From Meghimatium bilineatum (Eukaryota; Mollusca; Gastropoda; Stylommatophora; Philomycidae), in contig CM067306.1 in NCBI GenBank assembly GCA_034231615.1, positions 44,460,094-44,524,093 of the forward strand: 64,000 nucleotides of DNA, given 5' to 3'. Of this stretch, positions 1-10,949 are shown piece by piece (within the stretch, counting starts at the first letter, position 1; each line of letters begins with the position of its first letter). Below the pieces are notes generated by a model, which worked only from the letters and a program-made list of their open reading frames with translations, did no database searches and was not told the origin of the DNA. A program made the position numbers and the translations under genes.

Positions 1-380
1 GTTGTGCCTTCTAGCTGCAGTCCTTACAAGAACTATGGTGTAGATTTGCCTTCCTTCCGTGATAGTGATGGGACGCTAAGGCGTAGTCTGGTTTGGTAGC
101 CCGTAGCAGGGCGTTATATGGTCTGGTTCTTTAGGGTGCTCCTGTTTATTGTGCTGCATCGTCACCGTGATGATGTTCGTGGTGTTTTGGCTGAAGAGAC
201 GTAATTTTTAGGTGTCTTGGCTGCTAAATTATCTGCCTGATGAATGTTTGTTGCGCCTGTAGAGAAATTTTTTTTAAAATCAGTTATTTTTTCATTTGTA
301 TAATTATTTTGTTTAAATAATTATATATTATATATATAATTTTACACACACACACGCACATATATATATCTATATATATT
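1..380. other. No gene seen; ends in CA/TA microsatellite
   Basis: No frame gives a recognisable protein. The last 40 bases are a CA/TA microsatellite that is the insertion context of the hAT element beginning at 381. Confidence 0.5.
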
Positions 381-3037
381 AGGGCTGTACCGTATTCAAA
401 TTTTTGATATCCGGCCAGAGCCGGATTTATGAAGTGAGATCCGGTCGGAGCCGGATTTACAAATAAAAAATATTACAATTAAATAACGTACTACATCACT
501 TGACTTAGGTTAGTGGAGTCACTCGACTGTTGATTACTGCAGTTCATTACTATGGACATGACAAAGATGACATATACTCAAATTAAATCATTTAAATGTA
601 AAATAATTATATTTACATTAGAATAAGTAATATTAAGTTCCATAAGTGCAAGATGAAACATAATACATAAGCACATAATGATAATTTTAGTAATTTTAAT
701 TTTTAGTTTTTACATTGTTTTCAGTTGGCATATTGGCAGCAGAGTTACAACTCACAACAATAGTACTTTGAACAGATTTAATTTATTAAAATACATTCAT
801 TCAGTAATTTCAGTCTTCATTATGACTGTGAAGTTGAACTCTCAGAGTCAAGAAGGGACGAGTTGTCTTTCAGGAAAATCAACGTCTCCGCATTTTGTGG
901 TACAAGGCTACTACGGTGGTCAGTGATAATGTCTCCTGCAGTACTGAATGGCCTTTCCGATGGCACATTTGTAGGTGGTGATGCAAGGAATGCCTGCGCC
1001 AGTCTAGCCATACTTGGAAATTTTTGCTTATTGGCATGCCACCATGAAACTGGATCTGACTGTCGAGTTTGAAGTGACTCTGACAGGTACTGTGTCACCT
1101 CAGTGTTAATGTTGTTTCCTTCGACACTGGAAGAACGATCTGTGGTGGGATTTTCCTCGACAATTGTGTCGAAACAGCTCCATAGACTTGACTCGTACTG
1201 TGTGGCAGTGCTCACAGAAGTCAAAACACTAGTACTACTACAAGTAAGTGATGGATCCTGTGGACTGACTGTGTTTGCTGAATTAATAATGGAGTTAGCT
1301 GCTAACAGAAGATGGGCTCGTGCATCACTTAAACCACGTTCGGAGAAAAAGCACAGCTGGAATCGAGGATCCAGTAGTGGGGCACAGCTGTAAATTCTGT
1401 TAGATTAAATGTCCGCAAATCTGCTGCTAACAGCTTCAAGCAGAGCTGCTTTCATAGTTGTGATCCCAGCATCACTACCTTCTTTCTGGAGGAAAGCCGT
1501 GAGTGTTTTCACTAATGGGATCACAACTGATATTGATGCATGAGTTGTGCTTATGTCACGTGTGAATTCTTCAAATGCTGAAAAAGTAGCTACCACATTC
1601 TTCGTGACTGCCCACTGCTGTGCCGTTAGTCATGTTACCGAATCAATTTCAACACAATACAGGTTGATGCTGCGCCGTTGTTCTAACAGACGTCGTAACA
1701 TATAGAACGTTGAGTTCCATCGTGTTGTCATGTCCTGGATAAGCTGATGGTGTGGTAGGTTTAATTCATTTTGAAGTTCATGCAAACGCCTGGTTGCTGA
1801 GGAAGAGTGTTTGAAATGTCCTACCAATTTTCTGCCAGTACTGATTATGTCAGCAACATACTTTAGACTCAAAAGACCATACAACACTTGAATAGCTGCC
1901 ATCACGAAAGTATTTGGCAATGTTGAATGCATTGTCTCTCACAACAACATGGCACTTCTCACGTGCAATAGATCACTCATCCAGCATCATTTCAAAATGT
2001 GCAAGCAAGTTTGTGGCCATATGATGTTCATCAAATGCATTACAATGGAAGACTACACTGCGGTGAACGAAAGAGTATGTTAATTCATTGGCCAGTGAGG
2101 CCCATAAATGACTGAGTGGTGTGTTCAGCTGTCCACGTAGCTGTTGTGAATGATATGTAATCAGTGTCAGATATCATTTCTGCAATTTTTACCTTCAGAC
2201 GTTTACACATGTCAGGAATGATATGTTCAGCAAAGTACTTTCTTGAAGGCAATTCATATCTTTTTTCCATTGTATGCATCAACTCTCTGAAACCTAGTTG
2301 AAAACTACTTGAAAAGGCCCCCATATCTATGGCTATCATTCGGGCTACGGCAGCATGAATGCATTTAGCATTGGGACTGTTGATGTCCCAAATTTTGGCC
2401 CGGTCCCATGCCTGCACAATTGACTGCTGGGTACTGCTGCTTGCTTTGTGCAAACATGGTCCCAGATTCATCATAGATGTGGTCGCCAAAACAATGGCCT
2501 CCAATGATGCTTTCTTTTCCATTATTTCGCCATAGCTTTTCCTGTGCATCGATCACAAATGGGTCTGCATTGATGATGTTGAGAAGTCTTGGGGCGATCT
2601 GATCGTCCACGCGATAACTGTTTGTCACAAAACATACATATTACCTTCGCTGAATCATCGTCTTTAACCTTGAAGTAAACCCAAACGGCGCTGTATGACT
2701 TAGATATTGATGTCATTTTATTTTATCGGCAAGACCAAAGAAATTTACGAAAATATGAAATAGTTAAGTCCCACAAGCTCATGAAGTAATGCACCATTAA
2801 CATTCAAAATGAGTGTTTATTTCCTAAAATATTTACATCAGCGAGAAATAGTAAACCGTAAGTGCTACTGTGCTATTGCCTAAAATTCGGCTCGGCCTCA
2901 TGAAACATGTACAGAAAATTCACGTGCCTAGGCAACACAAATCCGGCCTAAATCGGCAAAATCCTAAATCCGGCCGTAGCCGGATTTGTATTAATGGCTG
3001 AATTCCGGATTTACCGGATCCGAAATCCGGTACACAC

Positions 3038-3040
<3 letters not shown>
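381..3040 (-). mobile_element. hAT DNA transposon, decayed (ZBED-like group)
   Basis: The element is bounded by short imperfect terminal inverted repeats. The left end reads agggctgtaccg and the right end, reverse-complemented, reads agggtgtgtaccgg; both fit the hAT terminus type. Subterminal regions on both sides are rich in the motif ccgga (at about 410-465 and 2940-3030), as expected for transposase binding sites. It sits in a TA microsatellite, so an 8-bp target duplication such as tatatata cannot be told from background. The interior carries one hAT transposase gene on the minus strand, broken by frameshifts. The length (2.66 kb) is right for a full-length hAT, so this is a dead full-length copy rather than a deletion derivative. 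Confidence 0.85.
820..2716 (-). pseudogene. hAT transposase pseudogene with BED finger and C-terminal dimerisation domain
   Basis: This would catalyse cut-and-paste transposition in the nucleus. Reading right to left, the first piece (2716-2522) holds the first half of a BED zinc finger, with W-x-YF and C-x2-C (VICMFCDK). The reading then shifts frame. The segment 2549-2085 matches the conserved hAT core, with the motif YELPSRKYF and the DDE-proximal ISFTTATWTAE. The segment 1932-1630 has MTTRWNSTFYML, the conserved RWNS block. The segment 1224-820 is the C-terminal hAT dimerisation region, with DPVSWWHANKQKFPSMARLA, SVPSERPFS-like VPSERPFSTAG and HRSSLVPQNAE. The order and strand are collinear, but at least four frame breaks or stops separate the pieces, so no functional protein can be made. 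Assignment to hAT is firm; the ZBED4/6-like subgroup is inferred from the YELPSRKYF block. Confidence 0.9.
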
Positions 3041-3347
<307 letters not shown>

Positions 3348-3489
3348 ATACAAACCTCTTATCTTTTCATTCATGCATAATTATAAAGAATTCGCTTGCA
3401 TACTTTGTGGTGCACTATTAAATGGTAGTATCTTAACTACCAGAAAAACTAATGTAGAGGCGTTATAGTCTAATGCGAAACGGACCTTA

Positions 3490-3722
3490 ATCAACAATAT
3501 AAGAAAAAGGTAATCTTCTTTTTTTGGCTAATTCATGAGACAGGCAGGTTTAGAGAACATAGTCACAACAGGCAAAATTGAAGGCAACAGAGACAGTTTG
3601 ACAACCTGGCACGGTAAGGAAACAACAACGATTTTTATACATAATACTGTGGACAGAGAGCTGTGGAGAGCCATGACCGCCTACGCCAGCTTATATGGCA
3701 CCTGATGATGATCTTAACTAGC
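3490..3722 (+). pseudogene. RTE-like LINE 3' end, 5'-truncated
   Basis: The plus-strand translation matches the extreme C-terminus of endonuclease/RT LINEs. The diagnostic run is TTGKIEGNRDSLTTWHGKET followed by LWRAMTAYA. The same sequence occurs, more completely, on the minus strand at 18934-19357. It terminates in ggcacctgatgatgat, so this family uses a GAT-type microsatellite 3' tail. Only about 75 residues remain and they contain frame breaks. This is a dead-on-arrival fragment. Confidence 0.75.
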
Positions 3723-5310
3723 GTTTCCTAGTATGCGTTCACTACATAGTCATATATTCATTCATTCCCACACATATATTCGACGTATACATTAATATTA
3801 TTCTCTTCTGACTTATTACATGTTTAGTCTCTAGAGTTACATTCTCTTTAATTAATTAATTATAGTTATATAAGCTTTCTCTTCCAAAAACATTTTGCGT
3901 GCCTTAAATTCTATTCTCTCATACATACTCATACTCTCATTCATACTGTTATGTACGTGCTCCTATTCTTATACTTATTCAAATCTTATGGCTATTCATT
4001 ACTCTTATTTGTGACCTCACACATTTTAATATTTTTAAGTGTTATTCTAACTCTTCCAGAAAGTATAATTACACTATTCACTCATACGTTAATACATATT
4101 CTTATAATACAATATACTATTTCAAATAATTCAAATAATATAATACGGGTAAATTTATTCTATTTTAACTAATGTATTCTATTTCTTACTTGGGGTGGAT
4201 GGGTTTAGTATGTATGTGAAGAAGTATGATATTTTGTTGTTGTGGACTGAAATTCAGAACAACCGCATAGGTGTATCGTCAGGGAAAGATGGTATGTATG
4301 TGTGTGATATTATTCTGTTCTAGTGGGCCGAAACTCAGGACAAATGAAAGGTTGTCTCTTTTGGAGTGGGTAGTATATATGGGTGCGGTATGTGCCTTTG
4401 TGGATAGAGACTTGCTCAACCGTAAGGCTGTATCTCCTGTGACTAAATATGTTTCAACATTTATACCTGTACTTAATCTAAAATACGTGATAGCATTAAA
4501 TTCCAAACATCTTCCCACATATAAATTGTACTGACTTCTTCACAATCAATTAACAATATTTTCTCTTCGAGACTTTCACACATGTCCGTCATTCAACATT
4601 TGTAACTCGCCGAGTAAACAGCTAGATAATCACTCCCATAAAATATTCATTTTGAAGTAGTCAAACTAAAGGACATGCAGTAAAAATGGCATTTGCATTT
4701 GTGATTGCGACATAAATGTAAATGAGTAAATACAAATACATGTCATTGGTCATTTCTTATGTACTTCAATGGATCAACTCATCGATGTAACAATCACTTA
4801 AGTAGGTCTAAGTTAATTTATTCCGTCTTTATTTGTACCTTGTACAAACAGAATTCCACACCTAATAACAAGTTATCACATGCAAACGTAAACAATGCAA
4901 TCTCTTTCCATATGGCCGATTATTTCTGGTATCCCATCAGACAGTGTCAATAGATCACGTCTGCGTCGCACGTTATGACGTTCTAGATAAATATTTACCT
5001 AATGCGACAAGATTGGCCACAGTCCTTGACTTCAAAGTTCCTAATAGTCTAGACAGGGAATAACCTTGTTTTTCGTCTTGTCATAACACCGACAACCGAA
5101 AAAAAGCTACTTGCACTCTTTCTGTAGGTGCTAAGTGCCTGCCAATTACAATGACCACACAAAAGCACTATATCGTATTTATTCTCTCATGAGTGACAGG
5201 TTAAAAGAAGGCTCTGTCTGTCCATTCATTCCCTTGCGTTACATATGAATTCACATTCCCATTCCTCTGTTATACTGTGGTCACCAGTCCGGAGATATTG
5301 GAGTTTGTCG
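3723..5310. other. No gene seen
   Basis: AT-rich sequence. The open frames near 3951-4172 and 4271-4534 have low-complexity or unrecognisable translations and are open on both strands at 4271-4534, so I do not support them as genes. A weak, divergent direct repeat of about 90 bases is visible at 4220-4350. Confidence 0.4.
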
Positions 5311-5311
5311 G

Positions 5312-5560
5312 TCAGAGCTGTTTCAGATGTCTATAGTTTTTCCCTATGGTGTCGTACAGTGGGAAGTTCTGTAAAATCTGTCGTGTTTTCTGGACATTAT
5401 CCGTAGGGGAGCACATATAGGTGTTCCCAACTCTAAACATTCGGTAACATGTGTTGATTCTGTTGTGACCTATTCTCAATATAAAAATAATTGTGTGTTC
5501 CTTTCTTCCAAGCATGTAGTTTCATCCCTGAACTGTCTTGTATTCTGTAAATTGTAATTT
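5312..5560 (-). pseudogene. RNase H LINE C-terminal relic
   Basis: The minus-strand translation EHTIIFILRIGHNRINT aligns with the C-terminal region of the RNase H LINE at 13622-17497 (EQVIIFRLRTGHNRLNS). It continues with remnants of the Cys-rich segment (VGNTYMCSP against IGTTAKCNC). In the intact family this segment follows RNase H and carries a CxC...H...C motif; here two cysteines are lost. About 65 residues survive. It is an old, divergent copy. Confidence 0.65.
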
Positions 5561-5689
5561 TTTTCATATCCGCACCTAATATTCTGATTGTGTCATCGAC
5601 TGTAGAGGTGAACGATCTTGTGTTTAACTAATTATTACTGTTGTACAGTTTACAGCAGTTCCATTTATTATCTATTGTTGAATAATGTG

Positions 5690-5880
5690 GACGCTTGATC
5701 GTATGGCTAGAACGCCGGTCTCAGAAGCCTGAGGTCCCGGGTATAATTCACGTTTGGGATTAGGATTTTTGTCTTTCGGAGGTGAAAAAATATTTTTCCT
5801 GTACACGTCGCGGGGACAGCTATTAGCAAAACGGCCTTTATTTCCACAGCCAAAAAAACCTCCTGCACGCCTTAACAGGA
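5690..5880 (+). mobile_element. Possible tRNA-derived SINE
   Basis: Bases 5705-5765 resemble a tRNA gene. An A-box-like tggctagaacgccgg is followed by the hairpin ctcagaagcctgag and a B-box-like ccgggtataattcac. About 120 bases of non-tRNA body follow. No tail or target duplication could be fixed. Only one copy is in the window, so SINE status is inferred from the tRNA-like head alone. Confidence 0.4.
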
Positions 5881-5939
5881 AAACACGTAGTAATGAAAGT
5901 TTTGTTTTTTTAAAGTTGAGTGACAAGTATCTTTAAGAA

Positions 5940-7190
5940 CAAAAATGTCAACATAGACACTAAAGTTGCATTAAGCGGGACTATTACTATTTTATGATTT
6001 TCTATAAGTGTCAACCTGGAAAACAACAGCACAAAACAAGAGAAAATTAGTGATAACAAAAATGACGTGTCAGCAAGAAACGCCAAATTGCCCCGCGCCC
6101 CATTTAAGCGACGCAAATAGCCCACATACATTACTATTTATTTGTTATAAACATAACAAACAACAAGATAAATGCTGGTTTATTCGTTATGTGACCGCTA
6201 TCCGCTCTTGACAAACACACTAAATATTCTCCCTTGAAGTTTGAAGCCAAAGCCGTTGGTGTCCATAAAAACTGTCTATTGCACTGACAGTTTGAAGCCA
6301 AGAATATTTGGCGTTCAAATAAAAAAGGATATGATAATAGGAAAAAAAGACGTCAGGTAGAGCCTGGTGAATCACAAGTTGGAAAATCCGTTATCTTTAA
6401 ATGTCTACCACATATATACCAGCGTACGATTGCTGACTTCAGACCAATCATACATTTAGAAATAATGTTTGATGACGCATTTTCTGAGCATTGCAAACTG
6501 AAAAACTCTATCTGTTACATCTTTGCTGAAGCCACAAACTTATTTGTATATGTGTGTTTGTTGCGTATACATGTAGAAATATGGACAAAAAAGTTTTTGA
6601 GACTCACAAATTGTTAACTTTATTTTGACAACTCCTGAGTGTAATTTATCATATTAACAACGATGTGTGCTGAAATTGCACAGACTATTTCCGTGTTTGT
6701 CAATTCAAGAATTTCGTAATAATAGAAACATTTTCAAGCATCATGGTATTACAGATTTCCGTGGATAACGTTTTGCTATGTATGTCTATGGTTTAGGACC
6801 AAAGACTATGAATGGTGCAAGGTAGGCATTTGTGATTTAAGCAACTTTATTATAAAAACAGTAAAACACAAGTCTTTAAAATAACGTTGATTACACAATG
6901 AGGCATTTTATACGTTGGACAAGACACAAATCAATATGTGTCGGAAGCTGTACTACTACAAGCAATACATCACAGTGAGATTTTGTCTTCTAACAGACAA
7001 TACTTGCAGCGACTCATTCAGTCGGTAATATTTTTTAGTAATCAGGAGCTAGCTTTCCGTGGGCACATTAGTAGAAATGTATTTATGGTGTGGCCCAAAG
7101 AGGGGGGGGGGCAGAAAGCTACTTACATATTTTAAAAAAGGTATCTCGGTGTCCATACTCTAACGCTATATCCTAGTCATACGCCACTGG
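5940..7190. other. No gene seen
   Basis: No translation in this stretch is recognisable. A short G run (7098-7107) and several poly-A/T runs are the only simple features. Confidence 0.4.
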
Positions 7191-7215
7191 TGTCTACGAA
7201 GAATAATTGAAAGCG

Positions 7216-7420
7216 AAGTGGTACAGAGCGCGTCTGTGACAGCCAAGGTACCAAATTCGCTCCCAGCCACAGGCAATTGTACAACCGGACCGTTCAGAAA
7301 GTAATGGTATACTACTGAACGTATTTATATTGCCTAGAAAATCACCATAGCCAACAAATGCTGGGTTGACAGCTACGTCATGAATATGATATGCTACCAA
7401 TAAAGAATTAGAATTAGAAA
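7216..7420 (+). mobile_element. tRNA-derived SINE, copy 1
   Basis: This is a second copy of the about 190-bp sequence at 31171-31362, and the two are clearly homologous along their whole length. The head has a tRNA-like A box (gtggtacagagcg) and a B-box region (ggtaccaaattcgctccc here; ggtaccgagttcggtcctc in the other copy). The body includes gttcagaaag and ccaacaaatgctgggttga. It ends in gctaccaataaagaattaga, a short ATTAGA-type tail. SINEs of this kind are transcribed by RNA polymerase III from the internal boxes and are mobilised by a LINE; the partner LINE cannot be identified here. Confidence 0.7.
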
Positions 7421-7544
7421 CGATGACATCAGACAGATAACCAAAACAGTGGCAGTATTAGAATACACCAAGAGACCACAGGTTTAGTGGTTTTCATACA
7501 CGACAAGACTACCAATAAATAGTATGCCACAAATTCCATGACAC

Positions 7545-7715
7545 ATAGACACATGGCCACCTATAAAGCCAGAGGCAGACCATGTAAAAGATGGGCCACA
7601 GAAATCAAAGAGTCTACGGAAAGAAGTCTACAAACAGCACGCACTTAGGACATCTCCAGAGAATTCTTTTACTCATTACGCAGCGAGGCATAAAAGGGTC
7701 ACAGCGTATTGATAT
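7545..7715 (+). pseudogene. RTE-like LINE C-terminal fragment
   Basis: The plus-strand frame reads KARGRPCKRWATEIKES, the RGRP-x-x-RW signature that lies near the C-terminus of many RTE-like LINE proteins. It is followed by about 30 weakly similar residues. It is very short and 5'-truncated, and the family cannot be decided. Confidence 0.45.
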
Positions 7716-8720
7716 AGAATCAATTTGAGCTGTGGATGCTATTAGAAACATCACTAGTTATGTTGAATGGTAAATAAGACGGCAGGTACGCGTGAACACT
7801 TTCCAGTTATCGCTCTAGTTAAATGACACCTTGCAAATTCAATGCTTTGATCTGTCTCACCTTCCTATCTCATCCCGAGACGAAGTAACTTTTGTTGAGA
7901 GATGTAATCGCTACCAACGGCGGCTGCAACACTCCACATATGAAATAACACGAATTGCATTTAAAATGCACTGCACACTCTACACCAAAAGAGTTACTCG
8001 ACCGAGCCACGGCCAAATCCAAATCTGTGCGATTCAGGTAGAAAAAAAAACTTGGGAAAAAAAAATCCTATGAAAAATAAGGCATAACTGGGTAACCGGG
8101 TCAATATTGTGAGGCTCTGGTTGGGATTTTCCCAGCGAATAAAGTTCAATATAATCTACACAGTTGGAGGCGGGAGCTTTAGAGAGGGCGTTTGGAGAAG
8201 TGTTTTGTTTGTGTAATAAGCTGATTATTCACGACCGAAGTGTGTGAGTGACTGAAGAAAGAACTTTGTATATTGTAGGGCTTTCTTGTGCTGATGTAAA
8301 CGCTTATCAGCGTGAACAAGAGACTTTTTTTAGTTGTTTTGTGGTACGTCAAATGTAAGATTATCCACGCTTTAATGCAGACGTTAGCAGTTAACAATGG
8401 AGCGTTAGTATCTACAAGTTGTATTGTTAACTGCCAGCTAACGGGAAAGAGATTAGAGTTGAGAATTTCACATGGATTATCGGTGACCTATTTAAAGTTG
8501 CTTGTCAGATTGTATGAACAGCCAGAGTGTTTACATTCTTGATTTATGTAGGGTCAAAGAGTTCCTGAGACTGACTAGTCATACAGGTAGGCAGATGTGT
8601 CTAGAATGAGGATGTTGTTGTAGTTGTTTTCATTAAATAATAGTGTGAGATATTAGTAGTCATTTGTCAGTCTTTGACGTAGTGAAAGAAGGCGTATGTT
8701 TGATGTGTGGCAAAAGGAAG
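7716..8720. other. No gene seen
   Basis: No recognisable protein, and no RNA gene detected by eye. The open frame at 8312-8542 has no family resemblance and I do not call it. Confidence 0.4.
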
Positions 8721-8723
8721 TTG

Positions 8724-9058
8724 AAGTGGTGAATTTTGTGAGAGAAGAGTGTTGTACAATAAGTGGTGAATTGTGTTAGAGAAACGTATTGTACAATAAG
8801 TGACCAATTGTGTGAGTTAAGAACGATGTACAATAGTGGGAAATTGTGTGAGAAAAGAAAGCTGTACAATAAGTGAGGAAATGTGTGAGAAAAGAAAGCT
8901 GTACAATAAGTGAGAAAATGTGTGAGAAAAGAAAGCTGGACAATAAGTGAGGAAATGCGTGAGAAACAAAATTGTGCAATAATTGAAGAATTTTGTTGGA
9001 GAGGATATTGTACGATAAGTAGTGAATTGTGTGGGAGAAGAAAGATGTACAATACCGT
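8724..9058. repeat. 37-bp minisatellite
   Basis: About nine imperfect units of a 37-bp repeat with core gtgtgagaaaagaaagctg and tacaataagtgag. Starts at 8845, 8882 and 8919 fix the 37-bp period. Edge units are more divergent than central ones, as expected for an array growing by unequal exchange. It creates spurious open frames on the minus strand. Confidence 0.9.
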
Positions 9059-9454
9059 AAGTAATGAAGAACATTTGCGGTCAGAATATGACTTATTAGC
9101 CCTATACAAACTCATAGTTATGGATATGACTAAATGAATTTCATAAAGTAGATGTATCACATGGTCATTATAACTTATGATGGACGAACAGCATATCAGC
9201 ATTTTGTCGGGTCCTTGTGTTTTAATGGGATGTTTGTCAGTGAGTACTATTGTTGTACTGAGTTCTTCGTGTACTAACTTCTAACTACTGCTATCTACTA
9301 ACTCCCTATATATTCCGGGATGTTTGCGAGTGTTGCTGTTGTACTAGCTTCTTCTGTGATCGTTCTCAATCTCCTGCAGGGTGTAGTCCGGAGAACGGAA
9401 TAAGTTCAGTTACGGTTACAGCTCAACTTATTTAGTCCTCCCATATTGCGTGCA

Positions 9455-9870
9455 CCGTATGTTGTTGTTCTGAAAGTCTCAGTTCTGGCCCATCAGACCA
9501 AGACCAATATGTACACATGTTGTTGTTCTAAAAGTCGCAGTTCTGGCCCATCAGACCAATATGTACACATTATTTTGTTGTTCTGAAAGTATCAGTTCTG
9601 GCCTATCAGACCAATATGTACATATTATGTTGTTGGTTTGAAAGTCGCAGTTGTGACCCATCAAACATCCGCATGTTGTTGGTCTGAAAGTCTCAGTTGT
9701 GACCCAGTAGACCAATTTGTACACATTATGTTGTTGGTCTGAAAGTATCATGCTATGTTCTGTGAGCACACGTAAAGTCATGTCATCAAATATGAACACA
9801 CGTAGAGAGACTTGCTATCAAATTGAGCACGCGTAGAGTCATGCCATTAACCTTGAACACACGTAAAGAG
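9455..9870. repeat. Minisatellites of about 56 bp and about 32 bp
   Basis: From 9455 to 9765 there are six imperfect units beginning gttgttctgaaagtctcag, spaced 44-58 bases. Variants switch gttctg to ggtctg. From 9762 to 9870 a second short array follows, with units containing gaacacacgtaaagagca and tcatgccatcaa-like segments. Confidence 0.8.
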
Positions 9871-9881
9871 CAGATCAACGG

Positions 9882-10200
9882 ATGTTATGCGCGATTGTGG
9901 CACAGGGCGTTGGCGTAATGGATCGAGCTGACGTTTTGAACCCCATACAAGATATATCACGCGAGAGTGAGACTAATGTGAATGATGATTCCTTTTCAAT
10001 GTCCAAGATTAAAGATTAGGGTTTGAAATGCAGTGTTGCTAGAAGTGAATATTGTGGTGGACGCAGAAGAATGATGGTCAACCAGCAGAGGACTGGTACT
10101 GTTAGAAGAAGTGTAATGGCAGATACACTGAGGGAGAGATCGGAGTAACTATGGACGTGTCCAATTTGCATTGATGATGGTCTGACAACTAACTAGTTAA
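9882..10200 (+). pseudogene. C-terminal relic of a second RNase H LINE
   Basis: This plus-strand segment is homologous base by base to the minus-strand segments at about 50100-50410 and 55228-55540. Shared landmarks are tggatcgagctgac, aatgatgattccttttcaatg and gcagaagaatgatggtcaa. The best-preserved translation is GGRRRMMVNQQRTGTVRRS followed by LWTCPICIDD, the region after the RNase H domain in this LINE type. Stops and frame breaks lie upstream. It ends in ctgacaactaactagttaa, a decayed AACT-type tail. It is an older, independent copy of the family found inside the tandem duplication at 45841-56123. Confidence 0.75.
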
Positions 10201-10840
10201 ATAACACGCAGAGAGTCATATCTAAGTTACTGGACACTCAACTTTATAATATTATTGTTGCACATACAGTATTCTCGCAAGTGAGTGGCGTGTCATGAAC
10301 AGTAAGACACTACCCGAGCTGTCTTTGATATGAAGATTGAGTGTGGTATAAGTAGAATTATTTGAATCTACAACGCGGATGTCTCTTGATTAACCTGTAC
10401 CGGATGCATGGGCATATTTGGCCGTCTATACCAGTACACCTGTACTTGTTACATAGTCAGATTTGATCGTCTATACCAGTACATTTAAGAGAAACATCCC
10501 GCAGTCTACGTTTCAGTGTTGTCTATTGTCAACATTATATATATATATATCAAAATATAGAATATATATATATCGTATATATCAAAAATATAGAATAGCA
10601 TTTTTATATGCAGAATCAATGTTTCATTCCCCAAAATCTTCAAATAAACGAGATACGGTACATAATCTCCCTTCTTGTGACCAGAGCATGACCTTTAGCA
10701 ATACATTAAAAAAGTCAGAAAGCGGTTAGTACCATCAACGTTATATTTAGTATCAAATGACTGTCAAAGTTTGTTTTGTATTTACCTCAAGAGAAAAACC
10801 TACCTTTCTCATCTAAAATAAAATGACAAACATTTCAAGC
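10201..10840. other. No gene seen; short TA microsatellite
   Basis: The repeated phrase tcgtctataccagtaca / ccgtctataccagtaca occurs at about 10422 and 10468. A TA tract lies at 10538-10580. No coding signal. Confidence 0.45.
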
Positions 10841-10949
10841 GTACCAGTAGTATATAGCGCGGTTTACAAGAAGCTTTTTCCTGGCATCAATAACAAAGAA
10901 GGAAAAACCTGGCATCAAAGACAAAAACCAGAAGGTTGTTAACAACACT

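Noticed and set aside
4271-4534. Small gene of 87 residues
   Set aside because: Equally long frame on the opposite strand and no recognisable motif.
7831-8073. 80-residue frame with poly-Lys end
   Set aside because: Runs into poly-A tracts and matches nothing recognisable.
8660-9202. 180-residue minus-strand frame
   Set aside because: It is the translation of the 37-bp minisatellite and its flank, with repeated Ser/His/Phe strings and no family.
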